A stretch of 64,000 nucleotides of DNA from an uncultured Pseudomonas sp. (lineage in GTDB: Bacteria; Pseudomonadota; Gammaproteobacteria; Pseudomonadales; Pseudomonadaceae): contig NZ_OX044366.1 in the NCBI RefSeq assembly GCF_943846705.1, positions 1,550,001 through 1,614,000 of the forward strand. The letters are read 5' to 3'. Of this stretch, positions 42,706-51,443 are shown piece after piece. The position numbers and the translations under genes are program-made. Below the pieces are notes generated by a model, which saw only the letters and a program-made list of their open reading frames with translations, did no database searches and was not told the origin of the DNA. Every line of letters begins with the position of its first letter. The first letter of the stretch is position 1.

Positions 42706-44265
42706 TTAAAGGCCTTGCTCGTCAGCCATGCGGCGGGCGATCTGGGGGGCATTCCACAGCGCCGGCAGCAGTACCAGAGAGACCGGCACGGCGGTGATGA
42801 CGATGAACGATTGCAGTGCGCTGATACCGCCGGAGCCGATCGAGATCAGCAAGGCTGCTACCACGCCCATCATCACGCCCCAGAACACGCGGATTTCAGT
42901 ACGTGGGTGGTCGGTACCGGTCATCACCATGGAGATGGTGTAGGTCATCGAGTCACCGGTGGTGGTGACGAAGATGATGGTCAGCAGCAGGAACAGCACC
43001 GACATCAGGTAGCCCAGTGGCAGCTGCGCGGTAATCGCCAGCAGTGCGCCGGGCAGGTTGAAGCCGGCAAAGGCTTCAGACACCGAGCCGGGGTTGCTCA
43101 GCTCGAAGGCCAGGCCGCTGCCGCCGACGATGGTGAACCAGAAGCAGGTAATCACCGGTGCGACGATCGCGATCACCGTCACCAGCTCACGGATGGTGCG
43201 GCCACGCGAGATGCGTGCGACAAACATCGCCATCAGCGGGCCGTAACCGAGGAACCAGCCCCAGAAGAACACCGTCCACCAGTCCAGCCAGGCCGGGTCG
43301 GCGCGGAAGGTGGCCATCGGGATGAACTTATCCAGGTAGATGCCCATGGACTGCAGGTAGGCATCGAAGATAAACGCGCTGGGGCCGAACACCAGGATGA
43401 ACAGCATCAACACCACCGCCAGCACCACATTCAGCTGGCTGAGAATCTTGATCCCACGGTTGACTCCGGATGCAGCCGAAAGGGTGTAGATGCCGACCAG
43501 TATGCAGATGATGGTCAGCTGGGTGCCGTAGTTATTGCTGATGCCGAACAGCTTTTCCAGGCCGAAGCTGACCTGCAGGCCGAGGAAACCGATCGGGCCA
43601 ATGGTGCCGGCGACCACGGCGATTACGCAGCAGGCGTCGATCAGGGCGCCGAACCAGCCGGTCATGACGCGCTGGCCAAACACCGGGTAGAGCAGGGTGC
43701 GCGGCTTGAGTGGCAGGCCTTTTTCGTAGTGCAGGTGCATCAGCACGATACCGCTGAGGGTGCCGAGAATTGCCCAGGCGAGAAAACCCCAGTGCATAAA
43801 GCTTTGCGCCAAGGCGTTGTAGGCCGCCTGAGGCGTGCCAGCCTCACCACCGTACAGCGGCGGCGGCGAGAGGAAGTGCGCCATCGGTTCAGCCGCCGCC
43901 CAGAACACGCCACCACCGGCGAGCAGGGTGCACATGATGATCGACAGCCAGGTGTAGGTGGGCATCTCCGGTGCGCTCATGGCACCCAGGCGCACACGGC
44001 CGGTACGGCCGATAGCCAGGAGCAGGCCGATGACGAAGGTCATTAGCAGCAGCACCTGCCAGTAGGCGCCAAACAACTTGGTCGAGGTGGCGAATGCACT
44101 GTTGACCCAATGGGTCATCAGCTCGATATCCCACAGCGCGAGGATGGCAAACAGCAGCACAGCCCCCCCGCTGATGAGGAATACCGGCATGTCGATGCTC
44201 TGCAGCAGTGTGCTTTTGCTATTTTCGGCGACCCCCAACGGGGCCGCGTGCGACTTGCTATTCAT
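42706..44265 (-). CDS. BCCT family transporter
   Basis: A 519-residue betaine/carnitine/choline-type transporter with twelve hydrophobic segments. The family signature around WWTVFFWGWFLGYGPLMAMF (329-348), followed by VARISRGRTIREL, is clear. Compared with BetP-type sequences the TM8 box reads FFWGWFLGY, so two Trp positions are Phe and Tyr, and TM4 reads AGGGVFWAAAEPMAHF instead of GMGIGL...EP, suggesting an unusual ligand. The start at 44265 has AGGAGAAC upstream; a longer open frame is just the shadow of the next gene. Encoded with an M19 protein and an aldehyde dehydrogenase. Confidence 0.92.
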   Translation of the reverse strand: MNSKSHAAPLGVAENSKSTLLQSIDMPVFLISGGAVLLFAILALWDIELMTHWVNSAFATSTKLFGAYWQVLLLMTFVIGLLLAIGRTGRVRLGAMSAPEMPTYTWLSIIMCTLLAGGGVFWAAAEPMAHFLSPPPLYGGEAGTPQAAYNALAQSFMHWGFLAWAILGTLSGIVLMHLHYEKGLPLKPRTLLYPVFGQRVMTGWFGALIDACCVIAVVAGTIGPIGFLGLQVSFGLEKLFGISNNYGTQLTIICILVGIYTLSAASGVNRGIKILSQLNVVLAVVLMLFILVFGPSAFIFDAYLQSMGIYLDKFIPMATFRADPAWLDWWTVFFWGWFLGYGPLMAMFVARISRGRTIRELVTVIAIVAPVITCFWFTIVGGSGLAFELSNPGSVSEAFAGFNLPGALLAITAQLPLGYLMSVLFLLLTIIFVTTTGDSMTYTISMVMTGTDHPRTEIRVFWGVMMGVVAALLISIGSGGISALQSFIVITAVPVSLVLLPALWNAPQIARRMADEQGL

Positions 44266-44312
44266 GCTGTTCTCCTGACAAGAATTTTGTACTTGTAGAT
44301 TGTTCAGGAACG

Positions 44313-45302
44313 TTACGGGGCAGGCTTGAGGCCCTGCTCCAGGGTGTTGAGCCAGTTGAGGCCCATCACCTTGGCGGTGTCTTCGGCGCTGAAACCGCGC
44401 TGCAACAAGCCTTGGGTGATGTTCGGAAAATCGCGGCTGTCGCCGAACCAGCCGAGTGGGTTGGGCCAGTCGGCGTTGCTCGCCGAGCCTTCGCCATAGT
44501 CGACCTGCTTCGACCAGCGGCCGCTGCGCATCCACTCCAGCACCGACTGCGGCTGGTTCTGGCACAGGTCGGTGCCAATGCCGATGCGCTCAATGCCCAT
44601 CAGGTCAGCTGTACGCGCGACCATGTCGCAGAACTGCGCGAGGGTGCAGTCCGAGCCGTTCTGCAGGTGGAAGGGATACAGGCTGAAACCGAGCAAACCG
44701 CCGGACTCGCCCAGCGCGCGCAGCACGTCTTCCGACTTGTTGCGCTTGGCCGCGTGGAAGAACTCCGGGTTGGCGTGGGAGATGATGATCGGTCGGCTCG
44801 ACAGCTCGATCGCCTCCAGGGTGCTGCGCTCGGCGCTGTGCGACATGTCGATGAGCATGCCGACCCGGTTCATCTCGGCGATGGCCTGCTTGCCGAAGCG
44901 GGTGATGCCGCTGTCGCTGCTCTCGTAACAACCGGTGGCCAGCAGGCTTTGGTTGTTATAGGTCAGTTGCATGATCAGCAGGTTGAGCTGGCGGAACACC
45001 TCGATCAGGCCGATATCGTCCTCAATCGGTGAGCAGTTCTGCGCACCGAAGAAAATCCCCACCTTGCCCAGCTCTTTCGCCCGGCGGATGTCGGCGGCAC
45101 CAGCCACCGGCATGATCAGGTCGCTGTGCTGCTCGAAGCGGCGGTTCCACTCACCGAGGCGGCTCAAGGTCTCGCGGGCATTCTCGTGGTACACCAGGGT
45201 GGCGTGAACGGCGCTGACGCCGCCCTCGCGCAGTTGGCTGAAAATCTCGCGCGACCAGTTGGAGTATTGCAGGCCGTCGATCACGATCAGGTCGTCATGC
45301 AT
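44313..45302 (-). CDS. Membrane dipeptidase (M19) family protein, altered metal site
   Basis: A 329-residue TIM-barrel protein of the renal dipeptidase family. DMSHS (about 148-152), ISHANPEF and GIGTDL are recognisable, but the N-terminal HxD ligand pair is missing: the site reads VIDGLQYSNWSR. This variant resembles the M19 homologue I remember near the dimethylglycine demethylase genes of P. aeruginosa (PA5396), so the real substrate may be a betaine-related compound rather than a dipeptide. Start at 45302 with GAGGA upstream; a GTG six codons earlier overlaps the ALDH gene. Confidence 0.82.
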   Translation of the reverse strand: MHDDLIVIDGLQYSNWSREIFSQLREGGVSAVHATLVYHENARETLSRLGEWNRRFEQHSDLIMPVAGAADIRRAKELGKVGIFFGAQNCSPIEDDIGLIEVFRQLNLLIMQLTYNNQSLLATGCYESSDSGITRFGKQAIAEMNRVGMLIDMSHSAERSTLEAIELSSRPIIISHANPEFFHAAKRNKSEDVLRALGESGGLLGFSLYPFHLQNGSDCTLAQFCDMVARTADLMGIERIGIGTDLCQNQPQSVLEWMRSGRWSKQVDYGEGSASNADWPNPLGWFGDSRDFPNITQGLLQRGFSAEDTAKVMGLNWLNTLEQGLKPAP

Positions 45303-45312
45303 GGCGCGATCC

Positions 45313-46755
45313 TCAAGCACGGATGTAGGTGGTTTTAACCACGGTGTAGAACTCGCGGGCGTACTGGCCCTGCTCGCGCGGGCCGAAGCTGGAGTTCTTA
45401 CGGCCGCCGAACGGCACGTGGTAATCGGTACCGGCGGTAGGCAGGTTGATCATCACGCAGCCGGTCTTGGCGCGGCGTTTGAAGTCAGTGGCGACCTTCA
45501 GCGACTGGGTCATGATCCCGGCGGTGAGGCCGAAGTCGGTGTCGTTGAGCGTGGCCAGAGCCTCCGCGTAATCGGCAACCTTGATCACGCAGGCAATCGG
45601 GCCGAACACTTCGTCGCGGTTGATCTGCATGTCGTTGCGGGTCTCGACGAACAGCGCCGGGCGCATATAGAAGCCCTCGTACTCTTCCTCGATACGCTCG
45701 CCGCCACAGGCCAGCACCGCGCCGTCGGCCTTAGCTTGCTCGATGTAGCGCAGGTTCTGTTCCAGCTGCTTGCCGTCGATCACCGCGCCGATCTGCGTGC
45801 CTTCGCGCAGTGGGTAGCCGACCTTGAGCTGGCCCATGCGCTCGACCAGCGCCGCGACGAAGCGGTCATGCACACCGGCGGTGACGATCAGGCGCGAGGA
45901 CGCGGTGCACTTCTGCCCGGTGCCGAAGAACGCGCCGTTCAGCGCACATTCCACGGCTTGCTCCAGGTCGGCGTCGTCGAGCACGATCAGGGCGTTCTTG
46001 CTGCCCATTTCCAGTTGGCAACGGACGAAGTTGGCGGCGGTGGCGGCGGCCACCTTGCGCCCGGTTTCCACCGAACCGGTGAAGCTCAGGGCTTGAATCT
46101 GCTTGGAGTGGATCAGTGCGTCGCCAACCGTGGCGCCGCTGCCCATCAGCAGGTTGAAGGTACCGGCCGGCAGGCCCTGGCGGGCGATGATTTCGGTCAG
46201 TGACCAGGCGCTGGCAGGGACCGCGTTAGCTGGCTTGAACACCACGGCGTTGCCGAAGGCCAGCGCCGGGGCAATCTTCCAGGCCGCAGTGGCCATGGGG
46301 AAGTTCCACGGGGTGATGATGGCGACCACGCCGACCGGCTCGCGGCGGGTTTCGATTTCCACGCCGGGGCGCACCGAATCGGCGGTTTCGCCCATTTGGC
46401 GCAATACTTCAGCGGCGTAGTAATGGAAAAACTGCCCGGAGCGGTAGACTTCACCCATGCCCTCGGCGAGGGTCTTGCCTTCTTCGCGGGCCAGTTGCTC
46501 GCCCAGTTCAGCTTTACGGGCGATCAGTTCATCACCGATGGCCATCAGCACCTGGTAGCGCTGCTCAAGGCCGCTCTCTTGCCACAGCGCCTGACCGGCG
46601 TGGGCAGCGGCCAGGGCCTGCTCGACCTGCTCGGCATCGGCCTGGGCATATTCGCCCAGTATGTCTGCGGTGTTTGCCGGGCTGATATTAGTCAGGCTGC
46701 GGGTAGCGGTGACCCATTCACCGTTGATGTAGTTGCGGAACGTATCAGTGGACAT
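45313..46755 (-). CDS. Aldehyde dehydrogenase
   Basis: A 480-residue NAD(P)-dependent enzyme. PWNFP, the Glu motif as QLEMGSKNALIVLDDADLEQ, and the nucleophile Cys in FGTGQKCTASSRLIV are all visible. The MGSKN variant instead of LGGKS and the GQKCTASSR context resemble semialdehyde-oxidising enzymes of the KGSADH type, but the exact aldehyde is unknown. First gene of the leftward operon (ALDH, M19, BCCT), 93 bp from the divergent LysR gene. Confidence 0.9.
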   Translation of the reverse strand: MSTDTFRNYINGEWVTATRSLTNISPANTADILGEYAQADAEQVEQALAAAHAGQALWQESGLEQRYQVLMAIGDELIARKAELGEQLAREEGKTLAEGMGEVYRSGQFFHYYAAEVLRQMGETADSVRPGVEIETRREPVGVVAIITPWNFPMATAAWKIAPALAFGNAVVFKPANAVPASAWSLTEIIARQGLPAGTFNLLMGSGATVGDALIHSKQIQALSFTGSVETGRKVAAATAANFVRCQLEMGSKNALIVLDDADLEQAVECALNGAFFGTGQKCTASSRLIVTAGVHDRFVAALVERMGQLKVGYPLREGTQIGAVIDGKQLEQNLRYIEQAKADGAVLACGGERIEEEYEGFYMRPALFVETRNDMQINRDEVFGPIACVIKVADYAEALATLNDTDFGLTAGIMTQSLKVATDFKRRAKTGCVMINLPTAGTDYHVPFGGRKNSSFGPREQGQYAREFYTVVKTTYIRA

Positions 46756-46805
46756 ATGCGCCTCCTCTCAAGCTGTAGCTGAATGGTAGGCGCGCTCCGT
46801 AATAA

Positions 46806-46817
46806 ACTAAAATTAGT
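46806..46817. promoter_or_regulatory. Candidate LysR operator in the divergent promoter
   Basis: ACTAA-AA-TTAGT inverted repeat in an AT-rich island (about 46799-46835) between the ALDH and LysR genes. The AT-richness contrasts with the GC-rich surroundings and fits a promoter/operator. LysR-type operators usually span more half-sites than this. Confidence 0.45.
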
Positions 46818-46848
46818 AGTAAATATTGTTTGATAAGGAAAACTTACC

Positions 46849-47766
46849 ATGCTGCCTGAGCTGAAAATCGCCCAACTGCGGCATTTCGTCTGGGTCGCCG
46901 AGTTGCAGGGTTTCCACGCAGCGGCGGAAAAGGCGCACCGCACTCAGCCGGCGATTTCCCTGTCGATCCGCGACCTGGAGGGCAAACTCGGCCAGGGTTT
47001 ATTCGAGAAGCGCAATGCGCGGGCGGCGCGCCCGGAGCTGACGCCTTTCGGCGCGCAGTTCATGGTCTACGCCAAGGAACTGATCGCCCACCACGACCGC
47101 GTGGTCAATGACATGAACCTGATCGCCCAGCACAAGTCCGGGCATCTGCGCATCGCCTCGGTGCCGTCGATTGCCAGCCGCCTGCTGCCGGATATCCTCG
47201 CGCGCTTTATTGGTGATGCCACCGACCTGCACGTCAGCCTGTTTGATGACAGCTCCGAAGCGGTGCTGGCGATGGTCGAAAACCAGCAGGTGGACTTTGG
47301 CATCGCCAGTTTGTGGGAAGCCGACAGCGACATGCGCTTCACCCCCATTTGGGCCGACAGCATCGGCGTGGTTTGCCGCAAGGATCACCGCCTGGCCGGG
47401 GAAGTTGAGCTCAGCTGGCAGCAACTGCGTGGCGAGCGCCTGATCGCCAACGGCACCTCGCGCTTGCTGGCCGGCACGGCGGCGCAGGAGTTGGTGGCCG
47501 ACTCACAGTTTTATATGTCCAACATGATCTCCCTGCTGGCCATGCTGGAGGCCGGCATGGGCATTACCACGCTGCCGCGTTTCGCCTTTCCTGTCGGGCA
47601 TGAACAGCTGAGCTTTATTCCCCTGAGTGATCCGCTGATCAGCCGTGATATCGGTATCGTCTGCGCCGCCAACCGCTCACTGCCGGTCGCCGCCAAGGCG
47701 CTGTTTGAGTTCATTTTGCGTGATGCCGAACTCAATCCGGCGCGGGCTGATAACGATTCTGTTTGA
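46849..47766 (+). CDS. LysR-family transcriptional regulator
   Basis: A 305-residue regulator with an N-terminal winged helix-turn-helix (about 6-64: IAQLRHFVWVAELQGFHAAA, SIRDLEGKLGQGLFEKR) and a C-terminal ligand-binding domain from about 92. It is divergent from the ALDH-M19-BCCT genes and is followed by a same-strand pair of unknown genes, so it probably controls one or both sides. Inducer unknown. Confidence 0.92.
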   Translation: MLPELKIAQLRHFVWVAELQGFHAAAEKAHRTQPAISLSIRDLEGKLGQGLFEKRNARAARPELTPFGAQFMVYAKELIAHHDRVVNDMNLIAQHKSGHLRIASVPSIASRLLPDILARFIGDATDLHVSLFDDSSEAVLAMVENQQVDFGIASLWEADSDMRFTPIWADSIGVVCRKDHRLAGEVELSWQQLRGERLIANGTSRLLAGTAAQELVADSQFYMSNMISLLAMLEAGMGITTLPRFAFPVGHEQLSFIPLSDPLISRDIGIVCAANRSLPVAAKALFEFILRDAELNPARADNDSV

Positions 47767-47895
47767 TTAAATAGGCGATCTAAATAAGTTTCACTTATCG
47801 GCTGATAGGTCGATCTGAATTGCTGTGAGGCGGGGCTTGCACCACCATCGGCGCTAGATAAAAACAATCCGCCGTACCCTGTCGAGGCCACGCCT

Positions 47896-49617
47896 ATGAG
47901 CACTTCTTCCAGCACCGATACCAGCATCAGCGCGGGGCAGACCCTGCGGATGCGACCGCCCCACGTGGTCATGGACCTGGAACGTCTCGGCAGCCTGCAC
48001 CAGAGCCGGCTGAGCTTTATGCGCAGCCTGGTGCGCAAGATCATGCGTGAGGGCTGGCAGATCGAGCCTACGCGCTTTGATCTGGACTCCGACGGCTATG
48101 GCACGGTGATCTATCGCATTCAGACCAACGCAGACCTGTTCAGCTTCGTGCTGTTCTCGCAATACCTCGATCCGGAAAAGCGCAATGACCGGGTGATCGC
48201 CAGCGAGTGGGACCTGACCATGGCGCTGTGCGAGGGCGAGGTGGACGATGACTACGTCGAGTACCTGCGCCGTAACGTGCCGCTGCAGGAAGCCGGTCGC
48301 CTGGACGCCAAGGTCATGGTGCTGTCGCGGGCCAACCGCAGCGTGCGCAACTTTGACAGCGTGGTCGCGGCTCTAAGTGCCGGCCAGCAGCCCAAGGTCG
48401 AGCAAATCGCCCAGGTTGGCTACCTCTATCGCACCACCGCGGTGTATGGCAGCGGCAAGTTGGGCATGGCCGACTGGGAGAAGGTCAGCAGCAAGCACCC
48501 GGACTTCGCCCGGCCCTTCGCCGCAGAAATGTTTAACTGCTTTATGTTGCGCAACTTCAGCCTGCAGCAGGTCGAGCACATCGCCCGCCAGCGTGCGCCG
48601 CAGACCGCTGTTGCACTGCAGCCCCAGCTCAAGCGCTACTTTGGCATCGGCAACTCCACCGGCCTGGGCATGGCTCCGTACCTGATCAACCATCCACAGC
48701 TGATCAGCCGCTGGGTCGAGATGCGTGAGCTGGCGCTGGCGCGCGTGCGTGGCCTCGGTCAGGTCACCGTTGAGCGCCTGGCCCGTCTGCACAGCCTGAT
48801 TGAGCGCGGCATCCTGCATATCGAGCAAACCGTCACCGAAGACGCCTGGCAAACCGGCAATAATCGCCAGGTGCTGGAGGACTTCGCGGCCCTGCAGGAC
48901 TGGCTTGCGACCGAGCCGCTGCAAAGCTGGGCAGCGTTGCTCGGCTGGGCCGAACACACGCTGAGCCTGCAGGCTCAGGAATTGCTCAATTGCATTCTGT
49001 TGGAGCTCTATCCCGAGCTGGTGGACAACCTCGAGGATCGCTTCGCTCTGACCGAGTCCCTTGAACTGCAACCGCAGATGCTTGCCAGCGAGCTGCTGAG
49101 CCTGATCGAGCAGCGCTACGCCTGGGCCTTGGCCATCGACTTCGAGGCCGAGGGTGCCGCAGAGACGTTCTGGTACCGCTCCGAAGAAAAGCAGGAGCCG
49201 CGCCTGGGCAATTGCAACCTGGAAAACGGCCGCGACAAGCAGATGCCCCTGGGCATCGGCTACCTGGCGCAGCAGTGCCATCGCCAACTGGCGGCCTACC
49301 TGACCGAGCATCCGCAGCAGTGCACGGCCAGCTTCCTCCTGCGTCATCCCGAGCAGCGCGGCATCGTGCGGCGCATGCAAAGCATGGCCAAGACCCACTA
49401 TGGCGAAATTCAGGCTAACTTGCTCGATCGCGAGGTGCTGCCGATGCACCTGCTGCGCTGCAAACTGGCTTTCTTCGGGGTGAGCAAGTTCGACCCGCGC
49501 TCGCGCCTGTGGGTGCGCAACACCATGTTCCAGGGCGCACCGCTGCTGGAGGACATCGGCCAGCCGTTCGAGGACGACTGGTTTCTGCCCCTGGCGCCGA
49601 CTTTGGAGGCACGCTGA
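47896..49617 (+). CDS. Uncharacterised 573-residue protein
   Basis: No family is recognised. The product is soluble, probably mostly helical, with no signal peptide or membrane helix. Distinct segments are VVMDLERLGSLHQSRLSF near the N terminus, FGIGNSTGLGMAPYLINHPQ (about 253-272), and a C-terminal FGVSKFDPRSRLWVRNTMF with several Arg and Trp. The stop overlaps the next start (TGATG), so it is translationally coupled with the DUF3726-like gene. It sits 129 bp after the LysR gene; GC content is like the neighbours, so it does not look recently acquired. A catalytic role cannot be read from sequence. Confidence 0.7.
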   Translation: MSTSSSTDTSISAGQTLRMRPPHVVMDLERLGSLHQSRLSFMRSLVRKIMREGWQIEPTRFDLDSDGYGTVIYRIQTNADLFSFVLFSQYLDPEKRNDRVIASEWDLTMALCEGEVDDDYVEYLRRNVPLQEAGRLDAKVMVLSRANRSVRNFDSVVAALSAGQQPKVEQIAQVGYLYRTTAVYGSGKLGMADWEKVSSKHPDFARPFAAEMFNCFMLRNFSLQQVEHIARQRAPQTAVALQPQLKRYFGIGNSTGLGMAPYLINHPQLISRWVEMRELALARVRGLGQVTVERLARLHSLIERGILHIEQTVTEDAWQTGNNRQVLEDFAALQDWLATEPLQSWAALLGWAEHTLSLQAQELLNCILLELYPELVDNLEDRFALTESLELQPQMLASELLSLIEQRYAWALAIDFEAEGAAETFWYRSEEKQEPRLGNCNLENGRDKQMPLGIGYLAQQCHRQLAAYLTEHPQQCTASFLLRHPEQRGIVRRMQSMAKTHYGEIQANLLDREVLPMHLLRCKLAFFGVSKFDPRSRLWVRNTMFQGAPLLEDIGQPFEDDWFLPLAPTLEAR

Positions 49618-50363
49618 TGCTGATTTCGTCTAACGAACTGACCTCTCTGCTCAAGCGGGTTTTCGAAGGCATGGGCTACCCGGTCGGCTATTACGAAGAT
49701 GCCGCCGGCCTGGTGAAGTGGCTGCAGGTGCATGGCGAGCAGGGCTTTGGCGAGCTGCAACGCGCCTTGCCCTTTGTCGCCGACAGCCAGCGTCCAGCCC
49801 CGCAGCTGCTTGCCGAAGAAAGCCAGGCGCTGCTGTTTGACTGCCATGGCCGCAGTGCCCTGAACTGCCTGCCGAGCATTGTTGAACTGGCCGAGACCAA
49901 GGCCCTGGAGCAGGGCTGCGTCAACGTTAAGGTGCGTAACTGCCATAACCGCAAGTTTGTCCTCAAACTGCTGGTTGACTGCGCACGCCAGGGCATTAGT
50001 GGCCTGGCCTACTGGCAGAACGGCAAGCAGCCGATCAGCGAGCATGTCGCTAGCATCGCCGCCGGTGCGACCCATCCGAGCTACAGCGAGGCCCTGCTCG
50101 GCGCTGGCAGCGTGCCCGATACCCAGACCCTGACTCTGCTGCTGAGCACGCGCATCGACTTGCTCGGCCAGTTGCATGGCAACGCTAGCCAGCGCACTGG
50201 TTACCGCCAGGTTAGCCCGGAGCAGTTTGCGCGTGCCGGTCAGGGCACTCTGGAAGGCGGCATGGATATCTCCATCGAACTCTGGCAACAGCTCAACCAG
50301 CTGGCCGAGGCGGTGCTGGTGGAAAGCTCCGAGCAATCGCGCAGCGGCGCGGGCGGCCGCTAA
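49617..50363 (+). CDS. DUF3726-like protein
   Basis: A 248-residue protein whose N terminus SSNELTSLLKRVFEGMGYPV then EDAAGLVKWLQVHG fits the DUF3726 layout (N-E...G.G.P.G..E-AA....WL...G). No catalytic motif is apparent, and no signal peptide. ATG 49617 overlaps the preceding stop; the open frame extends further upstream only as a shadow. It is coupled to the 573-residue gene, suggesting a complex or a two-step function, and is followed by a TauE/SafE permease 27 bp later. Confidence 0.65.
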   Translation: MLISSNELTSLLKRVFEGMGYPVGYYEDAAGLVKWLQVHGEQGFGELQRALPFVADSQRPAPQLLAEESQALLFDCHGRSALNCLPSIVELAETKALEQGCVNVKVRNCHNRKFVLKLLVDCARQGISGLAYWQNGKQPISEHVASIAAGATHPSYSEALLGAGSVPDTQTLTLLLSTRIDLLGQLHGNASQRTGYRQVSPEQFARAGQGTLEGGMDISIELWQQLNQLAEAVLVESSEQSRSGAGGR

Positions 50364-50390
50364 CAGACCCGCGACGGACGGGAGTAGGCC

Positions 50391-51125
50391 GTGCTGGAGT
50401 ACAGCGGCAGTGAGTGCCTGGCACTGTTGATCGTGCTCGGCGGCAGCCTGGTGCAAGGCTTGCTGGGCATCGGCTTCGGCCTGCTCGCCGCACCGCTGCT
50501 GTACCTGCTGGAGCCCAGCTACGTACCCGGGCCGATCCTGCTGCTGGGTTTTCTCCTGGCGTGCTGCATGCTGCTCGGCAACCACCAGGCGCTGGCCTGG
50601 CGTCGGCCGATGCCGGCGATTCTGGCGCGGTTGCCCGGCGCCTGGTGCGGCGGCCTGCTGCTCGGCTTATTGCCCGGCGCCTGGCTCGGCCTGTTGCTTG
50701 GCGCTTGCGTGCTGCTCGCCACCGCCACCAGCTACCGCTGGCTGGAAATCCGCTGCAACCCGCGCAACCTGGCATTCGCCGGCTTCTGCTCGGGGCTGAT
50801 GGGCACCGCCACCTCGGTCGGTGGCCCGCCCATGGCCTTGGTCTACCAGAGTTGCAGCCGCATCAGCGCGCGCGATGAATTGGCCGCCTTCTTCCTCCTG
50901 ACCACCCCGGTCTCGGTGCTGGTGCTGCTCTACCAAGGGCGCATGCCGCTGGACTACCTGTACAGCACCCTCAAACTGGCCCCCGCCGTGCTCGCCGGCT
51001 ACGCCCTGGCCCGTTACCTGGACGGCCGCTTTGACAAACACAGCCCGCGCCAGCTGTTGCTGCTGCTGTCCCTGCTGGCGGCCAGTGGCCTGTTGGGGCA
51101 AAGCCTGTGGCGGTTGTTGGTGTAG
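50391..51125 (+). CDS. TauE/SafE family membrane permease
   Basis: A 244-residue inner-membrane protein with about seven to eight hydrophobic helices and the family pattern VQGLLGIGFGLLAAPLLY near the N terminus and GLMGTATSVGGPPMALVYQ near 140. The family includes sulfite/organosulfonate exporters and other anion carriers. GTG start after GGAGTAGG. It ends the rightward accessory operon; the substrate is not known. Confidence 0.87.
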   Translation: MLEYSGSECLALLIVLGGSLVQGLLGIGFGLLAAPLLYLLEPSYVPGPILLLGFLLACCMLLGNHQALAWRRPMPAILARLPGAWCGGLLLGLLPGAWLGLLLGACVLLATATSYRWLEIRCNPRNLAFAGFCSGLMGTATSVGGPPMALVYQSCSRISARDELAAFFLLTTPVSVLVLLYQGRMPLDYLYSTLKLAPAVLAGYALARYLDGRFDKHSPRQLLLLLSLLAASGLLGQSLWRLLV

Positions 51126-51166
51126 CGCCACGCTTCGTGCCCGCGCTAGAGCAGGCACCACCTCGT

Positions 51167-51320
51167 AGGATGGCGTTGAGCGAAGCGATACCCATCAAAG
51201 CAGATCCAGCATCGTTTGATTTTTCAGTGCCTACGCCAGCGGTGGTGCGTAAGCAAATGACCGCCGCATAGATGCTGCGCCGCGAAAGGGCGATGGGTAT
51301 CGCCACGCTCAACCCATCCT
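51167..51320. repeat. REP-like inverted repeat filling the gap before the ZapE-family gene
   Basis: The 318-bp gap 51126-51443 contains an imperfect inverted repeat with arms of about 30 bp: 51167-51196 (AGGATGG...GATACCCATC) and 51292-51320 (GATGGGTATC...CCATCCT), differing by one insertion and two mismatches, with a 95-bp spacer. Same family as the elements at 24021 and 27025. Nothing else is seen in the gap apart from the upstream sequence of the next gene. Confidence 0.7.
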
Positions 51321-51443
51321 GCTGCTTAGGGTCTGCGCTTCGGGTCGCTCAAGGGCTAGGGCGGTCGCCAGCGTATTGCTGCGTGCCAGCCCCGGCGCTG
51401 TAATATAGCCGCCGCCATCACGGGTTGGGTTAGTTGAGGTTGT

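Noticed and set aside
42715..44046. 443-codon plus-strand frame opposite the BCCT gene
   Set aside because: Very His/Gln/Asp-rich shadow with no domain; the BCCT product on the other strand is clearly real.
44266..44565. 100-residue N-terminal extension of the BCCT transporter
   Set aside because: It overlaps the dipeptidase gene in another frame, and ATG 44265 has a good AGGAG.
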